From Microthyrium microscopicum (Eukaryota > Ascomycota > Dothideomycetes > Microthyriales > Microthyriaceae): a DNA stretch of 64,000 nucleotides. The DNA lies in assembly GCA_010405405.1 (NCBI GenBank), contig MU004237.1:1499345-1563344 (forward strand). Reading direction: 5' to 3'. Shown here piece by piece: positions 21,568 to 34,089 of the stretch; within the stretch, counting starts at the first letter, position 1; every line of letters begins with the position of its first letter. The notes beneath the pieces were generated by a model. That model was not told the origin of the DNA and ran no database searches. It saw only the letters and a list, made by a program, of their open reading frames with translations. The translations under genes were made by a program, and so were the position numbers.

Positions 21568-22291
21568 GTTTACAGTTTGCATAGAGCCGTCTGCGACATA
21601 AACACCATCCTTTCATATTGGTCCCTTCGTCTTGTTCGTAGAATATCTTCGTCATCATCGTCGGCGATGCCAGGGTATCCATTTTCCCTTTCGTCATTCT
21701 CCCGTTCTTGTCTCGCCTGTTCTTTGGGAGCATTGACTTTCCTACACAATTTGACATTAGTAAATGTTTCACTTGACCTTCTTTCGAAAGGCAGAGAACA
21801 TACCTCAATCCATCAACCACACCCCCAATAAAAGCCCTCCCTTCGGCAACTTCCATGCCGCCAACGCCATTCATCTGTTCACCACCACCCGCTTCAAGAA
21901 CATCCACTCCGTCTCTCAACTTCGCCATCCTAACTTCCCTCAAATCCCTCAGCAAACGCCTAACTAAACCGCGTCTTCAAAGTCATCCGGAGCAGCTTCC
22001 AGTAATAAATTCGCCCAGTTCCAACCAATGGTATGGTAATGCGTCTGGCGGTGCTTCTGCTGTCGATGAAGGGAGGAATGGTGCGCTGACTGTGCTTGAG
22101 CCTGGAGGTAGTCGAGGCCCAGGAGAGAATTGAGCAGAGTGCTCCGTCTCGAAGTCGTGTATTGCGGTTAGAGAAGTAGGATTCAGCCAAGGCGGCGGTG
22201 AAATATTTGCTCTTCGTTGTTTCTTTAGGAGGAGTGCTAGGCAGAGGGGAATATTGTTTCTATGCGGAGGTTGGAGGAGTGGTGTTGAGCC
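21568..22291 (-). pseudogene. psf2: Frame-broken GINS complex subunit Psf2
   Basis: On the minus strand, conserved Psf2 segments appear in order but in shifting frames. They are [42 protein letters not shown], then [13 protein letters not shown] one frame over. [19 protein letters not shown] and [19 protein letters not shown] follow, again shifted. A 62-bp intron (21742-21803) leads to [14 protein letters not shown] and an acidic tail. The breaks lie near 22013-22016 (one surplus base) and 21964-21968 (one missing base). The near-invariant Trp of the PLWLA motif is Cys here. A splice acceptor ends at 22292, but the exon upstream of it, which should hold the ELVTV-type start, is degenerate. 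GINS is essential for replication, so this is either a decayed extra copy or an assembly error; the Trp change and lost N-terminus favour decay. Confidence 0.8.
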
Positions 22292-22410
22292 CTATATATT
22301 TCTGTCGTGTTAGCTAGTTATTTGTACATACGCAGAGCTAATTGGGCAGTAGACTGAGTACCAGGGAATTCATGCATAATGCGGAGCGCAAAACATGCTA
22401 AAGATACAAT

Positions 22411-24570
22411 TCATATTTTCTTCTTTGCATCATGTCCATAGAAGATGAATGGGTGTGTATTATGGTCTTGTTGAATATGTAAGATCTTCGTTTTGATCGC
22501 TCGCCAAATAGGCAGTTTGGCCAAAAATGCTACCAGGATTGTGATAATGGCCAATGGGATTGCTATTGCAAAGAAGTATTTGAAACTTCCCGTTTCTTGG
22601 AGCTGGGGAATATTGGGCTGTATACTGAGTAAGCCGGTTATGAAGGTGAGAGGAATGAAGATGGTGGCAAGCCAGGATAAGCGAGAGATGTTCTTGTTCT
22701 CTTTGTATTGCATGCGTGACTCGGCGATATTAATGGCGGCGGTGGCGATCATAGTCAGCCGACCGAGACGATTCTGCAATTCTTCCATCTTGGTGAGAGC
22801 TTGTGCAAAGGAGGGTTGGAGGACATGGAATGGTGGTTTGACTTTGCGGTGACTACATGCGCAGTTGCAGTTGCAAGCGTTTGGGTCGATCGGGGAGGAT
22901 GATGGCGGGAACGGGAAGCGGAAGACATGTTTGAGAGTTTCTTGGAGCATTTCAATGTAGAGGGGAACCAGACGGCGCCAGACATGAAGCTTTTTGAGAG
23001 TGCTGTCGTCTGCTTCTCCTTTTTGAAAGTCTTCGGGTAGAGCAACCTCCCACTCTAGTTGGCCGAGTCTAGTTGTCAGATACGATATCATCTGAAGCCA
23101 TTCTGCACATACAAGATGTAGAAATGCTTGAATGGGGACGATTGGCTTTGAGAGATCCTCAAGTGGACACGGACTCGGCACGTAGGCTTTCGATGTCCAG
23201 TATATAATGTCTTCGAAGAGAGAGTCATTCGGAGGTCCTGGCGAGGGCGAGCTTTGATCGTGCATACTTTGTGGTGATTCCCAGTTTCGATAACCGCGCC
23301 AAATAGGAATGCCTTCGCGGTTTGTTGGATCTACCAGAAGAATACCTGTAGGAACTCCTCCGGGGACGTCTTTGTTTGGCTGACTCATCCAGAAAGAAGC
23401 TCTTGTACGTGTTAGACCAATCAAGGCCTTTTTATCGTCGAGCATAGCTCCATTGTTCAGATCATCGTCTGGTCTTCTAAGCACATTGAAACGATTTGAC
23501 TCAACTCGGGCCTTGTCATACGATTCTTTGGACTGGAAGTAGCGGGCTCTGACCCATCGTAGTTGGAACCAATCCTGTTGTTGCATGATGATGTCCAACT
23601 TTGGCGGGTCCATAAAACGGTCTCTGACGTTATACCAGGCATAATCCACTATGTGTTCTCGAAAGAAAGAGGGATCAATGTCGTATGTAGATCCAAGCGA
23701 CTCTATCACCCGTCGTGAGAGGTCTTCAGACACGAACAGCCGGAACCTGACGATTGGTATTTGCTTCTGATTGGGTTCATGACTGGGAGGCTTGGCCATG
23801 GGAGGTTGTTCAATGGGTTGGACTGGCACCGCTTCGTTACCATTGACAACAACTTCTCGTTGAGCTCCAGCAGTAGCATCTTGTTCCGTCAGACGCTGCT
23901 CATTGCCAGGTTTATCGGATTGACCACTGCCTTTAGCTATATCGTCCAGGTTGTCCTGTAGCGCCTGGCCTGTCTTTAAAGGTATTTTTGTGATTGTTCC
24001 ATCGGAAAGAAAGTCAAGACGCATAACGTTAGTTTGGTCTGCTCTGTCCCTCCTTTCCTGCTCGGCCTGTCGAGTCCCGTATAGATATTTCCATCTCAAC
24101 GGGGTTGTACCAACTTCCATGAAGTCGGCCAAAAAGCGGAGGTGGCGCCATTTATTCGAGAGCTTTTTGATATGTTGTAGATAAGGGTATTTGGAGCTTA
24201 AGACCGTTAGTGGAAGAATCTGATGAGATCATGCAATAAGTTTATCATCGGCTTTGGATAATCATATGAAAGCTTCATAGTCGAGTCCATCTTTAATATA
24301 CTTTTGTATTAATTCCAGAGGGGTGAAAGAGACTCACTCATCAATTTGCCATTCCTGGGCAAGAGCATATGGTTCGTTTTCATACACATCGCCGATGTAG
24401 TAGGGATCTCCAGCTTCCGTTGCATGTAGAAGAACATGAGATGGGTCTTGTTGAGCAACTTGAATAATCTGTTCTTTTTGTTCATCACTCTGAGCAGAAC
24501 GATGAAGGTCTATCAATGACCTCGTAGTCCTGTGTGGCAGCGAGCCCACCCCAAGCCTTGACGACGACAT
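22411..24570 (-). CDS. CorA-like divalent cation transporter family protein
   Basis: Exons 24570-24338 and 24196-22411 encode 672 residues across a 141-bp intron (GTGAGT...CTTAAG) that joins QEWQIDD to SKYPYLQHIKK. The large N-terminal part is soluble. A Cys-rich CNCNCAC patch and the coiled region QALTKMEELQNRLGRLTMIA precede two C-terminal membrane helices (about residues 595-645). The first is WLATIFIPLTFITGLLSI, the fungal CorA-like signature in place of the GMN motif of true Mg channels. Proteins of this kind are numerous in filamentous fungi and mostly uncharacterised. A role in metal transport or membrane signalling is possible but unproven. The tail after the last helix is basic. Confidence 0.83.
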
Positions 24571-25495
24571 GCTAAGATGAATCCTGGTAATAGCCGAGAT
24601 GGAGCTAAGACTTTGATTTCAAGGGCATGTTAAGCGCGAATAATGCCACAATTGAGTATCAGGACGAAGATACGGAGTAGCAGAGCGAAAGTTGAAGGAA
24701 GCGGTGATAATTCAGCAAAAGCAGCTGCTATCATCTATATAGAAAGTCGGGGAGCAATCGAGGTCGAATATGCCTTGCTTACGACGATATGTAGGACGCG
24801 AAGTATAGAAAAGCGGCCTCCGGTCTAGCTCACAAACAAATAACAAGAATCGCAGCTTTTCTAGGAGTGCGGAGAAAGCAGCGCCTGCGTAATATAGCAC
24901 CACTATAAGAGCTAGCCTTGATATTATTGACTGCGCCTCCAAAAGGCGTACACACTACCCACGGTACAAAGGTTGCCAAGAGGAGACATAGGGGACTTTT
25001 ACACTAATAGGATTGCTTAGCGAAGATCCGTGTGGCGCCCTCTTCCAAGCCTCGTTTACGCCTTGGCTGTTTATTGGGTATTCAAGTCTTCTCCTTCGAA
25101 AAGAGCCTCAATTTTGTCGCATTTGGATCCAGGTGCAAGGTCATACCCATGCACATTTTGTTTGCTGGTTTGATATTGGTTGTATCAGCATGTTGGCTAT
25201 ATCCTTCAGGTATGTTGCAGGCAGCTGTTGTAACTTGTAACCATCCATTTCTCGAATGAGGTAGCACTACTACTGGGCAAAAACTTGAGCTCAAGGTCGA
25301 GATCAACAAGGGCTATGCTCAGTGCTGAGTGAGCACAACATTAAGCACAAAGTGAATAGTGCGATGTGATGTAGCATGATGCCATGAACTCTGTTGCTGC
25401 CTTACTTCTAATGTTTGAATAGCTTTGGAAAGGTTATGGATGTCTTGGATATTGTCTCCTCCTGAGTCGCATGCAACCGCGTGGCTCGATTCCTT
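24571..25495. other. Intergenic region of about 0.9 kb
   Basis: Short open frames on both strands lack domains, leaders and splice continuity. It contains the promoter of the CorA-like gene. Nothing else is supported. Confidence 0.5.
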
Positions 25496-25834
25496 CTAGC
25501 CGCCCACGATTTGCACAGTTATCTTTCCATGTGCATCGCACGCAGGAAAAACGTGGTCGCGTGCTGGCATGGTCGACGGCTTGACTGCTTTACCAAACTT
25601 ATGGTAAGGTCGACAAGTTATTCTCTTACCTCCCATCGTCCGAACGCATGAGAACAAAGAAGTCTGCGTCAGGAGGCACAATGCAACTAGAACGGTGACT
25701 GTATAATATTGAGCCCAATGGGCAGAATAGAATACAGAGAACTTACTCGTAAAAACATACTCATCGGCCGTCATTGTAAAAAGAACTGCCGCGAGGTTGT
25801 GGATGACTAAAATAAGCTTCCAGAATCTAGGCAA
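25496..25834 (-). CDS. Possible small protein, doubtful model
   Basis: An open frame of 112 codons has its first true ATG at codon 21, giving 92 residues starting MTADEYVFTS. A hydrophobic run YYTVTVLVALCLLTQTSLF follows, then CVRTMGGKRITC and a final CDAHGKITVQIVGG. Alternatively, a GTAAGT donor near 25746 could be spliced to an AG near 25637, removing the hydrophobic run and giving a 53-residue protein. The two options give very different products, and I cannot tell which, if either, is real. No family is recognised. Confidence 0.3.
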   Translation of the reverse strand: MPRFWKLILVIHNLAAVLFTMTADEYVFTSKFSVFYSAHWAQYYTVTVLVALCLLTQTSLFSCVRTMGGKRITCRPYHKFGKAVKPSTMPARDHVFPACDAHGKITVQIVGG

Positions 25835-25971
25835 CCCGATTTTATGCCACCAAAAAAGTGGCGAACTTAAATTTGCAGCGGAATTTGCAAATTAAATATG
25901 GGTTCAGACTTTCAGTCTATGTACGAGTAGTTGAAATCAAACAACTCCATACGACTCTACATCGCGCCTTC

Positions 25972-26664
25972 CTAACCCGGTAATTTCGCCGCATCACTGT
26001 CTATTTCCCCGAATCCATACTCTAAGCTACCGGCTTCGTTCACTGCCAACCTTAACACCGTTAACTTACCTTTTAGTACTTTGAATCCATAGGTACTGCG
26101 GCTGCCAGCCCAACTCCTCTTCTCCAAATCCTTCAACCACCAAACTAATACCAACCATCCACCCAGCTGCTCTATCAACCAGCAGCTCTCTAATAAACCT
26201 CTACAAAACACCAAATTCCTGACCTATCAATTACAATCACATCAATGTCTATAACACTGACCCGCGGGTAACCTCACCCACCCCACCCCTCCCCTCCATC
26301 CCAAAACAACCAATCTTACTAACAATTCTTCCAGCGAATGTCGCGACTGCACAGCAACAACACCTTGTTTCTGCCACTGCATCACCTGCGCCGTCCAGCC
26401 TAAACCAGACATGCTAACACACTCCACCGACCACATCGGCCAATTCATCACCTCTTGGCCAGCAACTGGACCACCAATTGACGGGGCGCAGCGCCGTACT
26501 ACGTTTCCTGCGACTGTAGCAGTGGAGGACAAAGGGGTCTCTGCTGAGGTGACCCCAGTGGTGGCTAGAGGCCATGCGAGGAAAGTCAGTGTGCCGTCGC
26601 ATTTGGATTGGTTCAGGCCAAAGGACGAGATCAAAAGATAAGGGAGATGAAGGAGACGAGTCAC
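25972..26664 (-). CDS. Hypothetical protein, two-exon model of low confidence
   Basis: Two open segments (26664-26320 and 26223-25972) can be joined in frame by a 96-bp intron with a good GTAAGA donor, giving about 198 residues. The N-terminal part is hydrophobic (LLHLPYLLISSFGLN), and the second exon has a hydrophobic stretch (LGGWLVLVWWL) and ends with an acidic segment. The first codon is GTG, directly preceded by an AG and an in-frame TAG, so a further 5' exon may be missing. No domain is recognised. It could also be non-coding; the plus strand is open over part of the same DNA. Confidence 0.3.
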
Positions 26665-27032
26665 CTAATTTCTGCTACAGAGTACTACTGATACCTAATT
26701 ATTAATGCCTCTCTCACGTTAGATTTGCAAGACGCCTGGTTAGATAGACTGGAGTGATCTAAGGAGCCGTATGGTGTGACAATTCGCGAACAAGCTCATG
26801 ACATCTGTGTTCATATATTGCCATTTTTATGAAGAATGGGTCGGCACAGGCTGTTCAATATGTATCAATACCTGAGACTCGAGACAATCGCACACTAGCA
26901 CGATCGACAGTGAAATTGACAAATATGTCATGCATTACAATTTCATAAACCATTATGTCCTGGAACTCATCCCTATATACACTTTTCCTTCCCCCTCCAC
27001 CACAACTAAACATTAACAGCAACACACCCCAC
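26665..27032. other. Intergenic region downstream of the MFS transporter
   Basis: About 370 bp. It holds the 3' flank of the transporter and has no recognisable gene or repeat. Confidence 0.5.
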
Positions 27033-29031
27033 TCAAACTTCCTCTTTCTCCGACTTCTTAGCCGGAAAGACAGGCGCATACGCACTCTTCTCCCTGATCT
27101 TCCCACCCTTGAGCAAAAACCACACCGGCACAGGAACAAGCACCAATGCAATACACCCCAGCATCGTACACGCCCAATTGATACCCATGCCATTGAACAT
27201 GTACGTTGCGAACAGCGGAAAAATCGCGCCCACTGTCGACCTCATGAATGTATTTGCTGCGATAGCGGACGCTGCAAACATCAGGTACGAATCAACTAGG
27301 TAGTTAAGCGCTTGTAGGAAAATGGCCATGAGGCCGAATCCGCTTAAGAGGCCGGAGAGGGTGGGTACTATCCAGTGGACCTTGCCTGTGTAGCCAGACC
27401 AGCCCAGCCAGAAAAGACCGCCTGCGAATGCGATTCCGCCGGCAATGATCTCAGGGCATCGCCATTCGGGTATAGGGATGCCGCCGTTGGCAGCGAGTTT
27501 GCGGCGATAGCCCGGTTGGCGCAGTATAACAACACCACCGGCGAGTAATTGGCCTAGAATCATGCCGAAGAAGGGCAGACCGCCAACACCAGGGTTCATG
27601 TGGTATTTTACTTGGAAGACTAGGGGGTATGCGGTGAGGAAGAGGTATAGGAGGCCGTAGATGAAGGACATGTAGATGGAGAGGAGAAGAACGATAGGCT
27701 CAGTGACAAGCATGCGGAGCGGGCGGGAGAAGTTTCGCTCGACGAGCTCGCGGAGGTCGACTTCGATTTCTTCTTGTTTGGCGTGGATGCCCCAATTCTT
27801 TGTGCGACGGCGGAGCTCGTCGGCTTTTTGGATTAGGATTATGGGAGGGTATGTCTCTTTAAGAAAGAACAGGTTGAGGACGAAGGCAATGCATGACTGG
27901 AGACTGTTAGTGGGAGTAATGAGGAGAGGTGTGGTGAAAACGTACGAGAATGCCAATTATATACTCTGTCCATCGCCATCCCATGTGTGGATTTATTACA
28001 ATGAATCCTCCGATAAATGGTGCCATGAGGGGGCCGGTAAACACGGTCAAAGAGAATACTGTGATCTAGCAAATGGTTAGCCCAGACGCATACTGTGATC
28101 AGCTTCTGCAACTTACTGCAATACCACGACTGTTATTGTCAAACATATCAGAGAACACGGCCGCGACAACGGCGAGCGGAGCAGATCCAAAAAGTCCAGC
28201 AAAGAAGCGACATATCATGACAGTCTGAAGATCCTTTGCAACTGCCACCGCAAAATTGAAGCAAGCCATTGCAAAAGGCGCAATTATCAATGGTAATCGT
28301 CGACCTTTCAATTCTGATAAAGGAGCCCAGAAAATAGGACCAAATGCGAATCCTGAAGTAGTTAGTTTCGTTCAAACAGATAAGTTCATGAACATACCCA
28401 AAACGTATAAACTTGTTCCCAACGTGGTGACCTCTCTGTTGACGTGAAACACGCCCGCGATGACAGTAATAGTCGCCGAAAACAAACTACTGGCAAATGA
28501 AGCCACAAAAGTAGTATAAGCCAACATTGCCGATGTGGTCAATTTCCGCTTCAAGGTCCAATTCTGCGCATGCATGGGATCATCCACTCCGTCAAACTCG
28601 ACGACGAACTCTTCGCGATCGGGAAGTGCAGGCGGATATGGCTTTCCTGCGCCCATTTTCGGAATAGGAGCTCTACTCTGGCGACTCCTGAGCGTGGCTC
28701 CCACCGTGCTCGAGTGCTGTGTTCTTTGTGTGTGTATTCTACTCATTGCCGTCTCATTCTTCTCCAGAGGTGGTAATATATCCTTCTGTGTGGCGGCGCT
28801 TTCCAGGGCGATTGTCCCTGCATCTGGACGGAGGGAAACATTGCTGGAGGAGTAGGAAGAGCCTGATTCTATCCGTTCTATGGCTTCGCCAGTCTCTGTT
28901 CTTGATAGATGCTTCTTGTGTCTGTTTGCTGGGTAGGTGGGTTTCTCTGTCGCTGAGGGGGAGGGGCCAAATCGATTGGGAGAGGCATCGCGCTCAGCCT
29001 CGGCGAGCTCTTTGTCTACTATGTCCGCCAT
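27033..29031 (-). CDS. DHA1-type major facilitator superfamily drug/polyamine antiporter
   Basis: Four exons (29031-28398, 28352-28117, 28065-27946, 27896-27033) encode 617 residues; the introns are 45, 51 and 49 bp. A hydrophilic N-terminal tail of about 180 residues ends in DPMHAQNWTLKRKL, the usual entry to the first helix of fungal Tpo1/Flr1-like carriers. Twelve membrane helices follow. Family landmarks are GPIFWAPLSELKGRRLPL between helices 2 and 3, CRFFAGLFGSAPLAVVAAV, and FTGPLMAPFIGGFI (antiporter motif C region). WRWTEYIIGI and the loop FLKETYPPIIL come next. It is expected in the plasma membrane, exporting drugs, polyamines or metabolites by proton antiport; the substrate is unknown. 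No biosynthetic cluster genes lie nearby. The ATG at 29031 is preferred because the frame upstream lacks ATG codons. Confidence 0.9.
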
Positions 29032-30049
29032 GACAAGATCCCTTGAGTGAGGAGCTGTGTGTATTTGTTTGTCGTGATAGAGGAGGATGGGAAAGTATAG
29101 ATGAGTTATCAGTCGCGACTCTAGGTTTGGATAAATGCGGACCCGCCGTGGCGTCAATGGACAGGGTCGCGAGTTGACAGGGTAGCTTTGAGTTTGGTTA
29201 GGATGTTAAAGGCTGAACCTGGTGGGGAGCTTGGGGTCCTTGACTCGACAGGCTTTGGGATTGAATCAAAGCTTGTTGTTTGATTGCGGGTTTGACTGGT
29301 ATCGCTTTTGAGTTGGGAGGGATGTTGCGGCAGAGTATGGAAGACTGAATTGAAGGTCGAGGGAAATCAACGAGAGGCGACAGAGTTAGTAATGAGAGAG
29401 AGAGAGAGAGAGATAAGAATTTGTAGGCCGCGTCAAACCGAACAAAGGGAAAGGCTTGTCTTGTAAAGGTTTGGTAGAGAGTAGAAATGATGGATAATCA
29501 GCCTCAATTGGGATCCGAGTTGGACCCGAATCTACTCCTAAAAAGTTGAGAAAAAAACGGGAATGACGATGGAAACGGACCTTCCCGAACTCAAAATTAA
29601 TTTACTTCTTGACATGAATCGTTACAACTCACAACATTGTACGGTGTACCTTTACATGTCTCGACTCTCTTCTAAGTAATCATGCCTACGGTATGGCTAT
29701 CAAATATAGCACGTTTTAACACGTGGAAAGCACATGGGACGAGGTTAATTGTACAAGTCTCTAACCACAATCATACGCTGATAAACATCGATATACATCA
29801 CCGCGATCACTCTCTCGACTGTCGTCACTCAACATCAAGGCTTCCGAGGTCGAGCTCGAGTTCAACCCTGTTCCTCGCCAGTGGCTACAGTAGTACCTGA
29901 CATGGTGATTGGGTCTTGGTAATCCTGAGTAAGCACACAAGCATGACCCCTGCTGACCACATGCAAATTATCACCAATTCACCATGCATCGAAAGAGACA
30001 CATGCAGTCTCATACACTCCTTTGCATTCAATATCCCAAGAGCCCAATT
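29032..30049. other. Intergenic region with a GA microsatellite
   Basis: About 1 kb between the transporter promoter and the 3' end of msh5. A short (GA)n run lies near 29395-29413. No gene is supported; the small open frames at 29682-29900 have no recognisable features. Confidence 0.55.
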
Positions 30050-33000
30050 TCAAGACCCTGCCATCTCAACCTCATCTCGGCCCCCGTTTTGAGACTCTTT
30101 CGACTCTGTTGTTGCTACCTCTACAGTCAAGGTACTCTCCAGCAATTCCCTCGCCTCTCCATGCTCCAGATTTAGAGCCAGAAAATCACGGCTTACTACC
30201 TCCTAATGTGATGAAACCGTATCATTAGTATTTGTCAACTCCTCAAGTTGGGGAAGAGATCAACATACAGCAATCTCGAGATCCATGGCTTCACTGTCTG
30301 GCAAAAATGCACAAGCAGCTACCAGATCTTCGCCTCGAGCAGACATCAGAATGAGATCCTCCGCTCGTTCCACGATGGCAGCATCAATTCCGTTTAGCGC
30401 GGCACAGCTAAGACTATATTAGCACCGAGTCTAGAAATTCGCTTGAAAGTGCCTACGTTGCGCCAAATGTGGAAACACTTCGTCCTGTTCGGAAGTTGTA
30501 TAGGTAGGTGAGTTGATCGTTGACTTCAGCTGTTGTCAGATCAACTTTGACTTCCATATGTCCAAATTGAAGACGTGGCTGGGGAGGTAGAAATCCGTGT
30601 TCAAAAATCTCGTGAAAATGTGTCGCAACCACAACCTTTGGGCAATCTTCGTCCAAGCGAAGGAGGTGTTCCAAGGCACCGCACAAGAGACCAGCACCAT
30701 CTACCAATGTCAGTGATGCTCATACGCAGTGGACATGAACATGCCTTCTGGCAGAGTTCCCTTGCCGAATTCGTCAATGATCACAAGACTTCGCGGTGTT
30801 GCCTGGCCGAGTGCCAGAGACATTTGAGCCAAATCAATACCAAAACTACTTTGAAACTATAAGAGTTAGTCGGCATCCGTGCTTTAAGTACAATACTCGC
30901 CTTGGAGACTGTTTCTTTGGTAGCCACTCGTGTCAAGATCTTGTCCGTCATGCCAATACGAGCGGAATGGGCAGGCACAAAACATCCAACATGGGACATG
31001 TATACGATGAGTGCGAGCTGCTTCATGTACACACTTTTGCCGGAGTAATTGGGTCCAGTCAAAACCAACATGGCTGAGCCTGGAGCACTCGATGAATTGG
31101 CATCTGTTGATGAGTCCCCAATATGGTGGCTCAAGGCCTTGCTTTCAGTAGTCTCAGGCTTGCCGGCATGTATGAATGCATCATTTGCAACATATGCTGG
31201 TACCGAGAGTTCCTGGAGTAAGTGTCGTCCAGCAGTGATCTCAATCACATTTTCGAGCGTTAGATGAGGGCGAACAAGATTGTGATTTCTGGCTCCAAGC
31301 GCGAGAGCAGTCAAACTTGTCATGTCAGCAAGTCATCGTACTGATCGTTTACTTAGAAGGAAAACTTCTTACCAGTCAAGCTCGCCACAAATGTCAGAAA
31401 TCTCTCCCAAGGTCTCTTCATGCTGCAGGACATCCTGAGCAAGTTGATGTACAATTTCAATCTCCTTGTCTTATCATTGTCAGTTCGCCCTCATAAATCA
31501 GTTTGCAACATACCAGTAATGGTGTACCACACGTCGCCCAATTTTTCATCCATCTCATCCATTTCAGGGCTCTTGTAACATGCGAAGCCCCTGGTTCTGT
31601 CAACTTAGGGAAACAAAATAACATAAACACTTACGAGGCAGTAAAAACATGAGACCAAGGCTTGTTGATGCCTTCAAAGTGGGCTTCGAACGCCCCAGCA
31701 AGATCCTCTCCGACTTGAAGAACATATCCGATTCGAGGATAGTAACCGACATCAAGGGGATGATCCAGCTGTTGATACACATCGGGCAAAGAAACCTCGA
31801 TATGCTTTGCAATCTCGACCAGAAAGCTGTCCAGTCCTGCATACAATCTCTTCATTTCGTCCAACTCTTCATTCATATGATCGCGTACCACGGGACGTTG
31901 CAAAATCTTGGATTCTTCAACGTCGATGACATCTTCGACCAATTGACCAACCGAGGCGAGGCATCGACCATCAAATCGCTCAAGAATCTTTCGTGCAATG
32001 GCAACGTGCTCGAGGCCATACATTTCTTGCATGATGTCTCGGATACTCAGGGCGTAGAATGAGAAACTTTTGAGTTGGGACCAGATTGGCACACCTGTTG
32101 CCATACCTTTTTGTGGACCACCAGTTGTTCCTTTGCGGAGGTTACCTAGAACTGCTCGCATGTTCTTGATGTGCTTCAAGCACCCGACGAGCTCGTCCAG
32201 GTGGGTAGAGTTGCTGGGCAAGAGGAAAGCGCTGATTGTATCGAGGCGTTCGTTGATTACATCAATGTCCCTGCTTGGTCTCATGAAATATTGTCTGAGA
32301 CTATATCGACCTTGCGAAGTACGAGCCAGATAATGGAAGAGCCCGTATATGGAAAATCCTTCTTTGAACCCTTTTGAACGGCTTGGACCTTGATTTTGCG
32401 AATTTGGATGAGACTCGGTCTCCACAATCTGCAGTGATTGTAAAGTATCCATGGTAATGAACCTACTCATTGTCAAAATTGAGAACATCTAGAGAGTTGT
32501 TGCAGCTTACATGGCTTCTTTCACTGAAAATTGCTCAACAGAATTGACGCGGAAGAGCTCACGGGCTCCAGTATCGCCTGGGAGGTATTCTCCAGCTCGT
32601 CTTCGCTGCAGGTACCCCAGTACGGCGCCTGCGCAGCCCAGCTGAATGGGTTAGTTAGTGCTCAAAATAGCACAGAACAGGAAAGTTACCGCGATATGGG
32701 AGTTCATATCAAGTGTTCCAGAGAGTCTCAGAAGGTGCTCTTGTCGTCCCAAGTCGGCGCCATCATCCAAAGGCCCATCAATGAAATCATTCGGGACGAC
32801 AAACTTGGTGTTCTCGTTTACAACTCGTGCCAATTGCAGGTTCATAAGCTTAGCTTTCCCGCCTTCCGGCTTAAACTCCTTTGATGGACGAAGGTCGACT
32901 TTGTATGGTAGACCAAATCCATCGCTCTCTTCGACCATAGTGCCTTCGAGGGCATATTGGGGATCTAGGTACGCGAGGATCTTGTCATCAATTGCTGTGG

Positions 33001-33710
33001 AGACCAGAATAGCATCTGGCTCAATATGGACTTTCACTACTGAGCGTTAGATTCTGACGCAGTTTAATGGAAAAGCAATATCCGAACTCACATTGATCAA
33101 TCACGGTCATGTCTGTCATCTTGCTGTCCTGCATGAGGAACAGTTTCTCATCGATCGCAGTATAGTAGGCGCAGCCAATTCCACCACCATTTCGAAATTC
33201 AAGCGCCATGATCACCTCGCCTCGGTTCTCTGGAGCAGAGCTCTCAAGACGGTGAATGCTGCCGTTTGTATCGGTGCCAACTTCTCCAGAATCTACTTGA
33301 GCTTCGTGGCTAATATCTTGAGTGGTCGAGGTACGTTGCTGGCCCATTCGAGCTGTACCACGACGGCCGGAGCTTGTCGTTCGAGTTTGATCGACACTGG
33401 TCGTCAGGTAAGAGTTTGTCGAGGCTTCTCTCGTGGTAGACCGGTTGCATTGCTGCGGCCTGGATACAGCTCGACTGGGAGAACGCTGTGGTTGCCTTCC
33501 ACTCTTCTGGGTGTTCTTCGGCCCTGAGGAGGTGGACTTGGTGCTACGTTTGGGAAAGTATTTCGATCTCCATGATCCTGAGCCACGATTTGACTGCGTG
33601 CTAGTATGCTTGCGACTTGCTGAAGCCAAGCTTTGACCGCTGGGATTGGATCGCGAGGCAGGAGAGGAGGCAGCTCCCTGCGATCTTCTGCTGTGGTCCG
33701 CTTGGGACAT
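30050..33710 (-). CDS. msh5: Meiotic MutS homologue Msh5
   Basis: Eleven exons encode 1055 residues: 33710-33092, 33036-32690, 32641-32511, 32462-31635, 31596-31514, 31469-31373, 31315-30901, 30856-30745, 30700-30457, 30407-30269, 30202-30050. A Ser/Arg-rich N-terminal tail of about 160 residues precedes the MutS connector and core domains ([19 protein letters not shown] near 325). The C-terminal ATPase has Walker [14 protein letters not shown] near residue 789, [20 protein letters not shown] and Walker [12 protein letters not shown]. These motifs match Msh5 rather than mismatch-repair MutS proteins. With Msh4 it stabilises crossover intermediates in meiosis. Two consecutive introns (30857-30900 and 30701-30744) use GC donors. 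One intron is only 38 bp (31597-31634). A functional copy implies a sexual cycle. Confidence 0.92.
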
Positions 33711-34089
33711 GTTTATACAGAACGACACAATGAACAGCAGTATTCGTACAAAATATGGAAAAGGATGGAATGGTAAAAAGTGCGGGAGAGGATGGGTTGA
33801 AGTTGAAACAAGCGTTGGGCGTGACTTCTTGATCAGGAAGGCACGATCGCGCAAGCGCTCCTGGTTTTGGCAGACACGATTTCATGTAGTGCAGTCCATC
33901 AAAATTTCCTAGGTACTGTACTGCTGCAATGCGAAGTGATCATCTATCATTTGCCGTTCCATTCTGTATGTATAGTTCGAGCATGATCGTTAAGCCCCTT
34001 TTCCAGCCTTGCTAGGCACGAGAGTCTATATTTCTTTCACACTGTACTTAAACGTCCAGACGCTTATATGCTTGAACTGGTTGAACGAT
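33711..34089. other. Intergenic region between msh5 and the aminotransferase
   Basis: About 380 bp containing the msh5 promoter. The frame upstream of the chosen msh5 start stays open for about 48 codons without an ATG, so it is treated as leader. Confidence 0.5.

Noticed and set aside
29395-29413. (GA)n run considered as a regulatory GAGA site
   Set aside because: A simple microsatellite without supporting context.
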